Shown: in pieces, positions 40,876-49,855 of the stretch
Numbering within the stretch: the stretch's first letter is position 1
Layout of the letters: the number at the start of each line of letters is the position of its first letter
Source: Ectobacillus sp048976805
GTDB lineage: Bacteria; Bacillota; Bacilli; Bacillales; Bacillaceae_G
Assembly: GCA_048976805.1 (NCBI GenBank)
Contig: JBHGUR010000113.1
Span: forward strand, 1-64,000
DNA: 64,000 nucleotides
Direction of reading: 5' to 3'
The notes under the pieces: model-generated
The model's input: the letters and a program-made list of their open reading frames with translations, nothing else
What the model was told of the DNA's origin: nothing
Database searches by the model: none
Made by a program: the position numbers and the translations under genes

Positions 40876-42663
40876 ATGCTGCAAGGGGAGAAACGGAATC
40901 GGTACCCGCAAGAGCTGGAAGAGCTGCGCCGCCGCGTTTTGGAGTTGGAAGAACGGGAAAAGGAGCTTGCCAAAAAGCTGCGTGCTCATGAAACGTTAGG
41001 CGCGAAAATTTTAAACGCGCTGCCTATCAATATATTTTTAGAAGATAGCGAGGGACGGACCGTTTTTGCAAACGAGCAGGCGTGCAAACGCAACGGAATG
41101 AAATATGAAGAAATAATTGGCAAAACGGTGTACGATTTTTTTCCGCGGGAGTTTGCCGAAAAAATCAGGGAGCACGACCTTGAGGTTTGGCGTACGAAGG
41201 AATTCATAACGAAAGAGCAGGAGGTTTGCTTTCAAGGGGAGCATGCCCACATGTTTACAGGGAAAATGATTATTCAAGCGGGAGAGGAATCCGGGGAGGA
41301 TTATTTGCTCGGCTTTGCTTTAGATATAACGGACCGTGTTAAAGCGGAAGAGAAAGTAGAATATATGGCATATCATGATGCATTGACAGGGCTGCCGAAT
41401 CGGCGCTTTATGCATGTAAAAGCGGAGCGGCATTTGTCCGAAAGCCGGCATGAAAATAAATTTTTGGCGGTTTTTATGCTTGATTTGGATTATTTTAAGG
41501 TGATTAATGATAGCCTAGGCCACCAGGCCGGCGATTTGCTGCTGCAAGGAGTGGCGCGCCGCCTGCGGGAAACTGTCCGCGCTAAGGATATAGCTGCTCG
41601 GCTAAGCGGCGATGAGTTTGTTATAATGCTTCCGCATTTGTGCTGTCCGCAGGAGGCGTGGACTATGGCCAATAAAATAATGAAGGCGATGGCAGAGCCG
41701 TTTTACATTGCGGGACAAAAGCTAAATATAACAACAACTATCGGCATTAGCGTGTTTCCTAATGATGGAACGGATATTGATACGTTAATTAAAAATGCGG
41801 ATATCGCGATGTATCAACGTAAAGAGCAGGGAAGAAACGGCTATCAGCTGTTCGATCCGGCAATGAAGGAAGCGGCAAAGAAACGGATGGATATGGAGAT
41901 TTTGCTGCGGAAGGCTCTTGAAAACAATGAATTTGTTTTATATTATCAGCCGAAAATGAATTTGAATACAGGGCGGATTTATGGCATGGAAGCATTAATC
42001 CGTTGGCGCAGCAAGGAAAAAGGAATGGTTCCGCCGTCTTCCTTTATCGGAATCGCCGAAGAGACAGGGCTGATTGTTCCGATTGGGGAATGGGTAATCA
42101 GGGAGGCGTGCAGACAGTGCAAAGCATGGCATGATGCCGGTCTTGGGCCGTTGTCTGTCAGCGTCAATTTATCGGCGCTGCAATTTGAAAGGCAAGACTT
42201 GGAGGAACTTGTCACGAGTATTCTCAAGGAAACTGGCTTGCCGCCGCATGCGCTCGAATTGGAATTGACAGAAAGCATTATAATGAAAAACCCGCAGGAA
42301 GCGGCGATAACGTTAGGGAATTTAAAGAAGCTTGGCGTTTCGATTGCAATTGACGACTTTGGCACAGGTTTTTCTTCTTTGAGTTACCTAAAAAACTTTC
42401 CGATTGATACGCTGAAAATTGACCGTTCTTTCACTTGGAATCTCGATTCGGATAACGCAAACGCGGCCATTGCCTTAGCGGTTATTTCGCTTGCGCATAG
42501 CTTGAATTTAAGCGTTGTTGCCGAAGGTGTAGAAAATGAAGGGCAGCTAAAGTCGCTGTATTCGATGAATTGCGAAGCGGTACAAGGCTATCATATTGGC
42601 AAGCCGCTCGATAAAGAGACAGCGTTGCTGTATCTGAAACAGGCGCAGCCATTCTCTATATGA
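40876..42663 (+). CDS. PAS-GGDEF-EAL protein (c-di-GMP synthase/phosphodiesterase)
   Basis: A 595-residue soluble protein: an N-terminal coiled coil (about 10-45), a PAS domain (about 45-165, ending ALDITDRVKAEEK), GGDEF (about 170-330) and EAL (about 340-590). The GGDEF site is SGDEF, preceded at normal distance by RAKD, an RxxD inhibitory site; FMLDLDYFKVINDSLGHQAGD is intact. The EAL side keeps MEALIRW, LTESIIMKNP, DDFGTGFSSL and VVAEGVENEGQ. Both activities may be present. ATG 40876 has better spacing to AAAGGA than GTG 40867. It is the nearest candidate c-di-GMP supplier to the Pel cluster. Confidence 0.9.
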   Translation: MLQGEKRNRYPQELEELRRRVLELEEREKELAKKLRAHETLGAKILNALPINIFLEDSEGRTVFANEQACKRNGMKYEEIIGKTVYDFFPREFAEKIREHDLEVWRTKEFITKEQEVCFQGEHAHMFTGKMIIQAGEESGEDYLLGFALDITDRVKAEEKVEYMAYHDALTGLPNRRFMHVKAERHLSESRHENKFLAVFMLDLDYFKVINDSLGHQAGDLLLQGVARRLRETVRAKDIAARLSGDEFVIMLPHLCCPQEAWTMANKIMKAMAEPFYIAGQKLNITTTIGISVFPNDGTDIDTLIKNADIAMYQRKEQGRNGYQLFDPAMKEAAKKRMDMEILLRKALENNEFVLYYQPKMNLNTGRIYGMEALIRWRSKEKGMVPPSSFIGIAEETGLIVPIGEWVIREACRQCKAWHDAGLGPLSVSVNLSALQFERQDLEELVTSILKETGLPPHALELELTESIIMKNPQEAAITLGNLKKLGVSIAIDDFGTGFSSLSYLKNFPIDTLKIDRSFTWNLDSDNANAAIALAVISLAHSLNLSVVAEGVENEGQLKSLYSMNCEAVQGYHIGKPLDKETALLYLKQAQPFSI

Positions 42664-42664
42664 A

Positions 42665-42700
42665 ACAAGATGGCGCCCCTGGGGAGGCCATCTTGTTTTT
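42665..42700 (+). terminator. Terminator after the GGDEF-EAL gene
   Basis: ACAAGATGGC and the later GCCATCTTGT pair, followed by TTTTT, directly after the stop. Confidence 0.85.
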
Positions 42701-42748
42701 CGCTCGAATCCGGCAGCTTGATTTGCAAAGAAGGTTTTTTATTCCTAA

Positions 42749-42820
42749 CAGCAGCCCGCGTACTTTCTCTCTTGCCGCACGGGGAAGAAATAGGGTTTGA
42801 TCGCTTCTGCATATGGCTAT
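42749..42820 (-). repeat. Repeat B, diverged partial copy
   Basis: CAGCAGCCCGCGTACTTTCTC, GGGGAAGAAATAGGGTTTGA and CGCTTCTGCATATGGC are in reverse family order. It is strongly eroded. Confidence 0.5.
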
Positions 42821-42859
42821 ATATAAGAGACCTATTATGTTAACATTTCTATAGGCTGT

Positions 42860-42955
42860 GTCGCACTTGTGCCCTCCGTTTGTTTTTCCATCGCATGTGG
42901 CGGATAAGGGTTTGGCCATTGCTGCACACTGCCAGATGCTCGGTACCCTATAAAA
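42860..42955 (-). repeat. Repeat B, diverged partial copy
   Basis: CACTTGTGCCCTCCGTTTG, TTTTTCCATCGCATGTGGC and GGGTTTGGCCATTGCTGCAC, then CTGCCAGATGCTC, in reverse family order, tandem with the previous partial copy. The 42701-43015 gap holds only these. Confidence 0.55.
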
Positions 42956-43015
42956 AGCCGCTTTTTTCATTTCTTTACATATCATTCATATCCATATAGC
43001 GAGACGGCTGCAAGG

Positions 43016-43780
43016 CTATGTTTGCAAAAATGAAAATAGTTGCGGCACCCGCTCCTTAAAGAATACATAGCTATGCTCCGCATCGTTGATGACTTTAAAC
43101 TGTGCGTGGGGCACTTTTTCCTTTAAAATTTCATAAACGGCTAAATTGGAGACTAAAAATTCCTTGCTGATTCTATCATCTACTCCCGCTTCTTTCGTGC
43201 CACAGTCTAAGTAAAACCGTTCAATTGCCGATAAATCGGAATCCTGCAGCAGCCGTTCTATTTCCTCCTGGTTGCGGAAAAAAGCGGAGGAAAGGGCGGT
43301 GATGTTTTTAAAGATGTACGGATAGCGGCACGCAGCGTAAGTGGAAATGAGCCCCCCTAAGGAAATTCCCGCCATTGCAGTGCAATCTTTTAGTGTCCGG
43401 TACTTATTGTCGATGAGCGGTTTGAGTTCATGGACGATAAAGTCAATATATAGAGCGCCTTTTCCGCCGGCTGACGAGGCATGGCCCAATATTCTTTTGC
43501 TGTAGTCTCCATTTGCCCAAGGACAATATTCATTAATGCGTTCTTCACAGTTTTGGTCAATCCCAACAACAATCACGTCCAATTTGTTTTGCTCCAGATA
43601 GCTTTCAAGTTCCAAAGACGTGCCGCCAGCAGCATCTTGATCGCGAAAGACATTTTTTCCGTCATGCATATATAAAACAGGGTAACGTTTCGTTTCTTTA
43701 TGATAGCTTTGCGGAAGATATACCCGAATGAATCTGTCCTGTTTAAATGAAGCGATAGGGACTGAAAAAACTTCCAGCAC
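43016..43780 (-). CDS. Putative esterase, alpha/beta-hydrolase fold
   Basis: A protein of 254 residues with the esterase D / feruloyl-esterase pattern: IRVYLPQSYHKETKRYPVLYMHDGKNVFRD near the N-terminus, nucleophile elbow AGISLGGLIS (Ser near residue 140), an Asp in LDCGTKEAG and a His in INDAEHSYVFF, a complete candidate triad. No signal peptide. The start is uncertain: an open frame reaches 43798, but the only spaced purine-rich site (AAAGGCGGG) favours GTG 43780. Single gene. The substrate is unknown. Confidence 0.8.
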   Translation of the reverse strand: MLEVFSVPIASFKQDRFIRVYLPQSYHKETKRYPVLYMHDGKNVFRDQDAAGGTSLELESYLEQNKLDVIVVGIDQNCEERINEYCPWANGDYSKRILGHASSAGGKGALYIDFIVHELKPLIDNKYRTLKDCTAMAGISLGGLISTYAACRYPYIFKNITALSSAFFRNQEEIERLLQDSDLSAIERFYLDCGTKEAGVDDRISKEFLVSNLAVYEILKEKVPHAQFKVINDAEHSYVFFKERVPQLFSFLQT

Positions 43781-44218
43781 GATCATCCCGCCTTTCATAA
43801 ATGGTCATGTAGTTTTCATTCTTGGTGGAGGCTTCAATAACCTTCTTGTAAAAAAATAAAAATATGGAAAGAAATGCAGCATGTTTTCTGTTGTTACACA
43901 ATTTTATTGATGCACAGTACTTGAAGCAAATATGTTCTTGCTGCGCGGATTGTACTATTCCGTTTCGCTATATACCGGGTTTTGGCTTATATTATATACA
44001 TATAAATACAGTGCAAAAAATTATCACATCATTTCAGAGCTGTGCTGGATTAATTTAAATAGCACGATCCGAAACAATGTGATAATTGCCAATATGCCTC
44101 AGTTTATCGAAAGTTAATCAAATGTTTTCCTTGCCAAATAGAATGATAACGAACCCACCATGGAAAATGGATGGAAACCGTCAAAATATAATATACTTTT
44201 TTTGAGTAATAAGTTGAA
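43781..44218. other. AT-rich gap without genes
   Basis: No credible ORF with a ribosome binding site. The only structure seen is the inverted repeat at 44019-44087. Confidence 0.5.
44019..44087. repeat. Long imperfect inverted repeat
   Basis: AATTATCACATCATTTC (44019-44035) faces GAAACAATGTGATAATT (44071-44087), 15 of 17 positions complementary. Further inside, GTGCT and AGCAC continue the stem. There is no T-run, so not a typical terminator; it could be an old element or a binding site. Confidence 0.6.
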
Positions 44219-44514
44219 TATGCAGGCAAGCAGGTCGGCTTCCGTTTCCCTTTGCAGCGCAAGCTTGCAGGAGCGGTATACAAAACGATTCAGGACGGAA
44301 AGCAGTTATTTGCCCAGGCGCCGACCGGCATTAGCAAGGCAATATCGACATTGTTTCCTTCTGTAAAAGCGATCGGCACAGGCGCGCTGGAGCGCATTTT
44401 GTATGTAACAGCCAAAACTGTTACAAGGACGGCGGCTGAAGGGTGATTCACTCAAAAACAGATACGGGAACGCTCGTGCTTGTGGATGACCGCTTTTTAC
44501 ATGCGCGCTGCTAG
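44219..44514 (+). pseudogene. Rad3/DinG-type helicase remnant with internal deletion
   Basis: Frame 1 (44219-44446) reads YAGKQVGFRFPLQRKLAGAV, then YKTIQDGKQLFAQAPTGISK and AISTLFPSVKAIGTGALERI, the Walker A region of Rad3-related helicases, with IGKT changed to ISKA. A frame change at 44443 leads to IHSKTDTGTLVLVDDRFLHA and a stop, the C-terminal motif VI region of the same family. Several hundred codons between are gone. Confidence 0.75.
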
Positions 44515-44575
44515 GCGTCATTGCCGTGTTCTTAGCTAAGATGCGGGTATTATAATGAAAATGAGGTGAAGGAAG

Positions 44576-45544
44576 ATGGATAATACAGAACAAAGATGGG
44601 AGCTTGCGACATTTGCGGGCGGCTGCTTTTGGTGCATGGTGTCGCCGTTTGAAGAGATGGATGGGGTCATCAGCATTGTATCCGGCTATACAGGAGGGCA
44701 CAAAGAAAATCCGACATACAAGGAAGTGTGCTCGGAAACGACAGGGCATTATGAAACGGTGCAAATTACATTTGACCCGGAGCGGATGCTGTATGAAAAA
44801 CTGCTTGAGCTGTACTGGATGCAAATTGACCCAACTGACCCGGGCGGCCAGTTTCATGACCGCGGCCAGTCGTACCAGACGGCGATTTTTTACCATAATG
44901 AACAGCAGCGCCAGCAAGCGGAAGCGTCCAAGCGTGCTTTAGAGGAAAGCGGCCGCTTTCAAAAGCCGATTGTAACGAAAATTTTGCCGGCTTCCGCCTT
45001 TTATCCGGCAGAAGAATACCACCAGGATTTTCATAAGAAAAATCCGTTTCGCTACGCTTTGTACCGCCAAGGCTCCGGGCGCGATGCATTCATTAAGAAG
45101 CATTGGCCAAAGGACAACGCGCATTTAAAAGAAAAGCTGACGCCCATGCAATATTATGTAACGCAAGAAAACGGCACAGAGCCGCCGTTTCAAAATGAAT
45201 ATTGGAACAACGCGCGCGAGGGGCTGTACGTTGATATCGTATCGGGCGAACCGCTGTTTAGTTCAAAAGACCAATTTGACAGCGGCTGCGGCTGGCCGAG
45301 CTTTACAAAGCCGGTCATGTCGGCGAGCGTAAAGGAAAAGCTTGATCTCAGCCATAATATGACGCGTACGGAGGTGCGAAGCAGGGAAGCCGACTCCCAT
45401 TTAGGCCACGTATTTAATGATGGACCCGGCCCGACCGGCCTGCGCTATTGCATCAATTCAGCCGCGCTTCGGTTTATCCCGAAGGAAGACTTGGAGAAAG
45501 AAGGCTACGGCGATTTTCTTATTTTGTTTCAAAGCAAAGATTGA
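44576..45544 (+). CDS. msrAB: Fused peptide methionine sulfoxide reductase MsrA-MsrB
   Basis: A 322-residue fusion. MsrA (about 8-160) has the catalytic GGCFWC (Cys17) and VVSGYTGG-like IVSGYTGG. MsrB (about 175-320) has SGCGWPSF, SHLGHVFNDGP and catalytic Cys in LRYCINSAAL. MsrB zinc CxxC pairs are absent, as in many Bacillus enzymes. It repairs both S- and R-methionine sulfoxide. GAGGTGAAGGA precedes the ATG. Single gene, with repeat B debris downstream. Confidence 0.94.
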   Translation: MDNTEQRWELATFAGGCFWCMVSPFEEMDGVISIVSGYTGGHKENPTYKEVCSETTGHYETVQITFDPERMLYEKLLELYWMQIDPTDPGGQFHDRGQSYQTAIFYHNEQQRQQAEASKRALEESGRFQKPIVTKILPASAFYPAEEYHQDFHKKNPFRYALYRQGSGRDAFIKKHWPKDNAHLKEKLTPMQYYVTQENGTEPPFQNEYWNNAREGLYVDIVSGEPLFSSKDQFDSGCGWPSFTKPVMSASVKEKLDLSHNMTRTEVRSREADSHLGHVFNDGPGPTGLRYCINSAALRFIPKEDLEKEGYGDFLILFQSKD

Positions 45545-45600
45545 TAAGGCGGGCAGAGCTTACATATATACAAGCGGTTTATCATTTCGGCATTTCTGAT

Positions 45601-45690
45601 TGCTATGCCGAAGACAGCAGCACTTGTTTCTTATTCTATGGTTTTCTGTCGCATGGGCCGCTCTACACACCGCAGGATGCTCTAGCCGCA
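45601..45690 (-). repeat. Repeat B, diverged partial copy
   Basis: CAGCAGCACTTGTTTCTTATTC, GGTTTTCTGTCGCATGGGCC and the CCGCAGGATGCTCTAGCC end are in reverse family order. The rest of the 45545-45820 gap shows no lysine riboswitch or other leader that I can recognise. Confidence 0.5.
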
Positions 45691-45820
45691 GCTTGCATAG
45701 CCTTTTGCAAAAAAATTTCCAATCGCACAAAAAAGCATTGCAAGTCTGGAAAAGTAGAGCGATAATAGGATTTATATAAATTCAGAAACTTTGACTATTC
45801 ATGCATTGGTGGGGATAAAG

Positions 45821-47191
45821 ATGAAAGTGGTTAAATTTGGTGGCACATCATTGGCGTCGGGAGAACAGATTGAAAAAGTGTTTCACATTGTAACGGCTGA
45901 TCCAGAGCGTAAAATCGTCGTTGTATCGGCGCCGGGAAAGCGGTTCAAAGACGATATTAAAGTGACAGATTTATTGATTTCATGCGCGGAGCAATACATA
46001 GCAAGCGGAGATGGCCAGGAACAGTTCCAAGCCGTAATCGCGCGCTACCGCGACATTGCCGATTATCTTGGCCTTTCCCATGAAATTATTGATAAAATTT
46101 CTATGGATTTGCTGGAGATTGTGCATGGCGACCGCAGCAACCCGGAAAAGTTTATGGATGCGGTAAAGGCGAGCGGGGAGGATAACTGCGCGAAGCTCGT
46201 TGCGGCGTATTTTAATCATGCCGGCGTTGAAGCGCATTATGTAAATCCGAAAGAAGCGGGGCTAATCGTTAGCGATGAGCCGGGCAACGCGCAAGTGCTG
46301 CCGGAATCGTACGAAAATCTGCGTGCGCTTCGCGACTGTTCCGGTATTTTGATTTTCCCAGGCTTTTTCGGCTATTCGGAGAATGGGGAAATTGTTACAT
46401 TCTCGCGCGGCGGCTCTGATATTACCGGCTCAATTCTGGCAAACGGCGTTAAAGCGGATATGTATGAAAACTTTACGGATGTTGATGCCGTGTATTCCGT
46501 TAATCCGAACTTCGTATCTAATCCGAAAGAGATTAAGGAATTAACATATCAGGAAATGCGCGAGCTTTCTTATGCGGGCTTTGCCGTATTTCATGATGAA
46601 GCGTTAATTCCGGCGTTTCGCGCGGGCATTCCGGTTAATATTAAAAATACGAACAATCCGTCGGCTCCGGGAACGAAAATTGTATACGAGCGGAAAAATA
46701 CGAACGGCCCGGTTGTCGGCATCGCCAGCGACAGCGGCTTTTGCAGCATTTATGTAAGCAAGTATTTAATGAACCGCGAAATTGGCTTCGGCCGCAAATT
46801 GCTCCATATTTTGGAGGATTATGGCCTATCGTACGAGCATACGCCGTCTGGAATCGACGATATCTCAGTCATCATGCGGCAAGACCAGCTTACTGAGCAA
46901 ATGGAAGCGGAAATTGTCGCTCGCATCCGCGAGGAGCTCGTTGTTGACAATGTGACGGTCGAGCGTGATTTATCGATGATTATGATTGTTGGCGAGGGCA
47001 TGCGCGAAAATGTCGGAACGATGGCAAGAGCGGCAGCGGCATTTGCGCGTGCTGGCGTTAATATTGAAATGATTAACCAAGGCTCTTCGGAAGTGAGCAT
47101 GATGTTTGGCGTAAAAGGCGCCGAGGAACAAAAAGCGGTGCGCGCCCTATATGAAGAGTTTTTTCAAGAATCGCTAAACGCGGTAAAATAG
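45821..47191 (+). CDS. Aspartokinase, YclM/ThrD-type (aspartokinase III class)
   Basis: A 456-residue enzyme, first step of the aspartate pathway. The kinase part has VVKFGGTSLASGEQIEKV, VVVSAPGKRFKDD, FSRGGSDITGSILANG and YENFTDVDAVYSVNP; two C-terminal ACT domains follow (about 320-456, DISVIMRQ, VGEGMRENVGTMARAAAAFARAGVNIEMINQGSSEVSMMFGV). Length and the missing internal beta-subunit start fit the monofunctional threonine-sensitive type of B. subtilis. ATG 45821 follows GGTGGGG. Single gene. Confidence 0.92.
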   Translation: MKVVKFGGTSLASGEQIEKVFHIVTADPERKIVVVSAPGKRFKDDIKVTDLLISCAEQYIASGDGQEQFQAVIARYRDIADYLGLSHEIIDKISMDLLEIVHGDRSNPEKFMDAVKASGEDNCAKLVAAYFNHAGVEAHYVNPKEAGLIVSDEPGNAQVLPESYENLRALRDCSGILIFPGFFGYSENGEIVTFSRGGSDITGSILANGVKADMYENFTDVDAVYSVNPNFVSNPKEIKELTYQEMRELSYAGFAVFHDEALIPAFRAGIPVNIKNTNNPSAPGTKIVYERKNTNGPVVGIASDSGFCSIYVSKYLMNREIGFGRKLLHILEDYGLSYEHTPSGIDDISVIMRQDQLTEQMEAEIVARIREELVVDNVTVERDLSMIMIVGEGMRENVGTMARAAAAFARAGVNIEMINQGSSEVSMMFGVKGAEEQKAVRALYEEFFQESLNAVK

Positions 47192-47211
47192 AAGTATTTA
47201 TAATGAAAGCG

Positions 47212-47249
47212 AAAGACCGAGCACAAAAGTTTTGTGCCCGGTCTTTTTT
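47212..47249 (+). terminator. Terminator after the aspartokinase gene
   Basis: AAAGACCGAGCACAAAA pairs with TTTTGTGCCCGGTCTTT (one mismatch), ending in a T-run. Confidence 0.87.
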
Positions 47250-47256
47250 ATGTAAA

Positions 47257-47310
47257 GGCTCTGTTAAAGGCCAATGTTGATTTTTACGTCAAAATCACAT
47301 GCTCTTTAAC
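47257..47310 (+). mobile_element. MITE-like element, decayed copy A5
   Basis: GGCTCTGTTAAAGGCCAATGTTGATTT is the intact outer end in the A3/A4 orientation. The rest is lost, and a CTCTTTAAC at 47302-47310 may be what is left of the other end. No direct repeat was found. Confidence 0.55.
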
Positions 47311-47317
47311 TTAGGCT

Positions 47318-47445
47318 TGCACATTATGGCTATGTAGAACTTGGCAGCAACCCACACTCACTTCCTCTTTTTGGTTTTCCTTTGGGCGAAAACTAGGCCC
47401 TGACCGTTATTATACACGGCCGAGAGCACTCTCCCCCTCTAAAAA
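47318..47445 (-). repeat. Repeat B, partial copy
   Basis: GGCTATGTAGAAC, CACTTCCTCTTTTTGGTTTTCC, AACTAGGCCCTGACCG and CGAGAGCACTCTCCCCCTC, in reverse family order. The 47446-47653 remainder is AT-rich and should hold the pel promoter (TGCAATATAAT near 47550 is a candidate -10). Confidence 0.65.
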
Positions 47446-47653
47446 AGGATATATAGCAACACTAACGTTTAACGCAGCCTATGTAAAATTGTCATTTTCA
47501 TGACAAGCGGATAAATTGCGTAAATTAAACTATTCAAACAAATACATATGCAATATAATATAAAAGGCCAAAATGTATATTCTCACGTTTAAATCCGTTG
47601 TAATAGGGGACTGTAAAAACAAAAAGCAAATGAAGATTAAGGTGCGATTATAG

Positions 47654-48583
47654 ATGAAAATATTAATAACAGGCGGAGCCGGATTTATCGGTTCCCATAT
47701 AGCCGACGCGCTCAAAGAACTGGGGCACGTTGTGGCCGTTGTCGATAACTTATCCTCCGGAAAGCGGAGTTTTGTGCCTTCAGGCGTTGTCTTTTATCAA
47801 CAGGATATATGTAAAGCCGAGTTGGAGGATATTTTTAGGGCGGAACGGCCGGAGATTGTCATTCATCAAGCGGCGCAAGTGTCTGTATCAAAATCGATGC
47901 TGTATCCTGCGGCGGACGCAGATGTAAATGTGATGGGAACGGTGCGCGTGTTGGATCTGAGTGTGCGATATGGCGTGCGGAAGTTTATTTTCGCTTCAAC
48001 GGCTGCGCTGTACGGCATTCCAGAATGCTTGCCGCTTACAGAAAACGACCCTGTTCGGCCCATTTCATTTTACGGCCTTTCCAAAGCGGCCGCCGAAGCG
48101 TATATCCGATTATATGGAGAAACATTCGGTCTGCCATATACAATTTTGCGCTACGCGAATGTATATGGCATGCGGCAAAATAGCGAAGGAGAAGCAGGGG
48201 TCGTCTCTATCTTTATAAACCGGCTGTTAAAAGGAGAACCACTCTATGTATTAGGAGACGGGTTGCAAACGCGCGATTTTGTGTTTGTAAAGGATGTTGT
48301 GCAAGCCAATATTGCGGCTTTAACAGCCGGTGATAACGAAATTTACAATATCGGAACAGGAACGCGGCGCTCTGTTCAAGAGCTGGTCGATGCGCTGCGG
48401 CAGCTTGTGCAGACAGACATACAGGTGCAATATGTAAAAGCGCGAAAGGGAGATATTCGCGACAGCTATTTGGACAATCAAAAAGCGCGCGAACAGCTGC
48501 GCTGGCAGTGCGGATACTCTTTTACAGAAGGGCTGCGTTTAATGCTCGCTTACTATGAACAGCTGCGCCTGCACGAGGTGTAG
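47654..48583 (+). CDS. NAD-dependent sugar epimerase of the Pel locus (GalE-like)
   Basis: A 309-residue extended SDR protein. GGAGFIGSHIADAL is the NAD-binding loop, ASTAALYG holds the catalytic Ser/Thr, and SFYGLSKAAAEAY the Tyr-x3-Lys pair. RYANVYGMRQ and VFVKDVVQANIAAL follow. It should interconvert UDP-linked hexosamines; Pel is rich in GalNAc and GlcN, so a UDP-GlcNAc 4-epimerase comparable to PelX is a reasonable inference. It starts the cluster 31 nt before pelD and is presumably co-transcribed. Confidence 0.85.
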   Translation: MKILITGGAGFIGSHIADALKELGHVVAVVDNLSSGKRSFVPSGVVFYQQDICKAELEDIFRAERPEIVIHQAAQVSVSKSMLYPAADADVNVMGTVRVLDLSVRYGVRKFIFASTAALYGIPECLPLTENDPVRPISFYGLSKAAAEAYIRLYGETFGLPYTILRYANVYGMRQNSEGEAGVVSIFINRLLKGEPLYVLGDGLQTRDFVFVKDVVQANIAALTAGDNEIYNIGTGTRRSVQELVDALRQLVQTDIQVQYVKARKGDIRDSYLDNQKAREQLRWQCGYSFTEGLRLMLAYYEQLRLHEV

Positions 48584-48613
48584 CAAAGAAATTGCCATCA
48601 GGGAGATTGAAGT

Positions 48614-49855
48614 ATGTATTATGAACAAAGCAAAACGGTTCGCAAGCTTTTGGAAACGGTTATCGTGTTCTTTATGCTATTTATAATTGATTTGTTTATG
48701 GCAGCGGATTTTCGGGATATACAGCCAAGCCCGTTTTTGCTTATCATTTTATTATTCAGCTTGCGGTATGGCTGGAAAATCGGACTTGTTGCCTTTATCT
48801 TTACCTTAGGTTATTACGTGGTTGCGGAAGTTATGGCAGGAGGAGATATGCTGCTTTTCTTTTATAATGCGAATGAAAGCAAATGGCTGCTGTTATACTT
48901 TTTTATCGCGGCTATAGCTGGCACTATGTCAACAGCGTGGAGGGAGCGCTACGATGATTTGCATTTTGAAAACCAGGAATTGCAGGATAGCCTTGCTTCT
49001 GTAAAAAAAGCGGCTGACCAGCTGACAGCGACAAATGAAATTTTGGAAAATCGGCTGTTGCAGGCGGAAACGAGCGTCGCTTCTGTATACCAAATGATGC
49101 GCGCGCTTGACCAGGATAATTTGGAAATTGTTACGAACGAAGCAGCTTCCGTTTTATCTTCTTACTTTCAAGCCGAAGCGTTCGGCATTTACCATGTTGA
49201 TAGCTCAAAGCGTGCGCTGCGGATTAAGGTGAGGCTCGGCAATCCGGAAAGCTTGCCGCAAACGATTTTTATAGATGAGGCGGCAAGCTTTTACGAAAGG
49301 CTGTTTCGCGAAAAAAACGTTACGGTTAAGCGCGCCGGGGATGCGGAGGCGGCTCCGGTAATTGCGGGCCCGATTATAATCGGCGGCGAAATCCGCCAAG
49401 TGCTCATCATTCAAAAAATAGATTTTTACCATATGACGGAGCACAATATCCAGCTGTTGTATTGGCTGCTGCGCATTATATCCGACAGCGCGGAAAAAGC
49501 AGCTAAAAAAGCAGCCGCCACGCAGCGCAGAAAGCTGTATCCGGAAACGAATATTTACTATAAAAAATATTTCGATGAGTATGTGGAAATTGAAAGACAA
49601 CGCTATACACAGTATGGCCAGCCGTATTCCGTTTTTGAGCTGCAGATTGAAAATGTGGATCATCCGCTGCTCGTTAAAATAAGCAACGTGTTATCAAAGC
49701 ACTTGCGCGAGGTGGACAAGGTTGGCCTTGACCTTAATGAGGGAAGGTTTTCATTTTTGCTGCCGGGAACAGAAGAAAAGTATGTGGAAGTTTTGAAAAA
49801 ACGCATTTCGGCAAAGCTTCAGGAAGAGGTGGATGGTTATGCCGGAGCTAAGTAG
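48614..49855 (+). CDS. pelD: PelD-like c-di-GMP receptor
   Basis: A 413-residue protein. Four membrane segments lie in residues 12-110 (ETVIVFFMLFIIDLFMAADF onward). A coiled coil (about 118-160), a GAF-like domain (about 160-300) and a degenerate GGDEF domain (about 315-413) follow. The active-site loop is NEGRF (375-379), so it cannot make c-di-GMP. An RxxD site is kept ten residues earlier as REVD (365-368), where PelD binds c-di-GMP. GGGAG precedes the ATG; the end overlaps pelE by 23 nt. This should switch on Pel synthesis at the membrane. Confidence 0.85.
   Translation: MYYEQSKTVRKLLETVIVFFMLFIIDLFMAADFRDIQPSPFLLIILLFSLRYGWKIGLVAFIFTLGYYVVAEVMAGGDMLLFFYNANESKWLLLYFFIAAIAGTMSTAWRERYDDLHFENQELQDSLASVKKAADQLTATNEILENRLLQAETSVASVYQMMRALDQDNLEIVTNEAASVLSSYFQAEAFGIYHVDSSKRALRIKVRLGNPESLPQTIFIDEAASFYERLFREKNVTVKRAGDAEAAPVIAGPIIIGGEIRQVLIIQKIDFYHMTEHNIQLLYWLLRIISDSAEKAAKKAAATQRRKLYPETNIYYKKYFDEYVEIERQRYTQYGQPYSVFELQIENVDHPLLVKISNVLSKHLREVDKVGLDLNEGRFSFLLPGTEEKYVEVLKKRISAKLQEEVDGYAGAK

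Noticed and set aside
45545..45820. Lysine riboswitch before the aspartokinase gene
   Set aside because: None of the conserved lysine-aptamer strings is visible; the region is mostly eroded repeat B.
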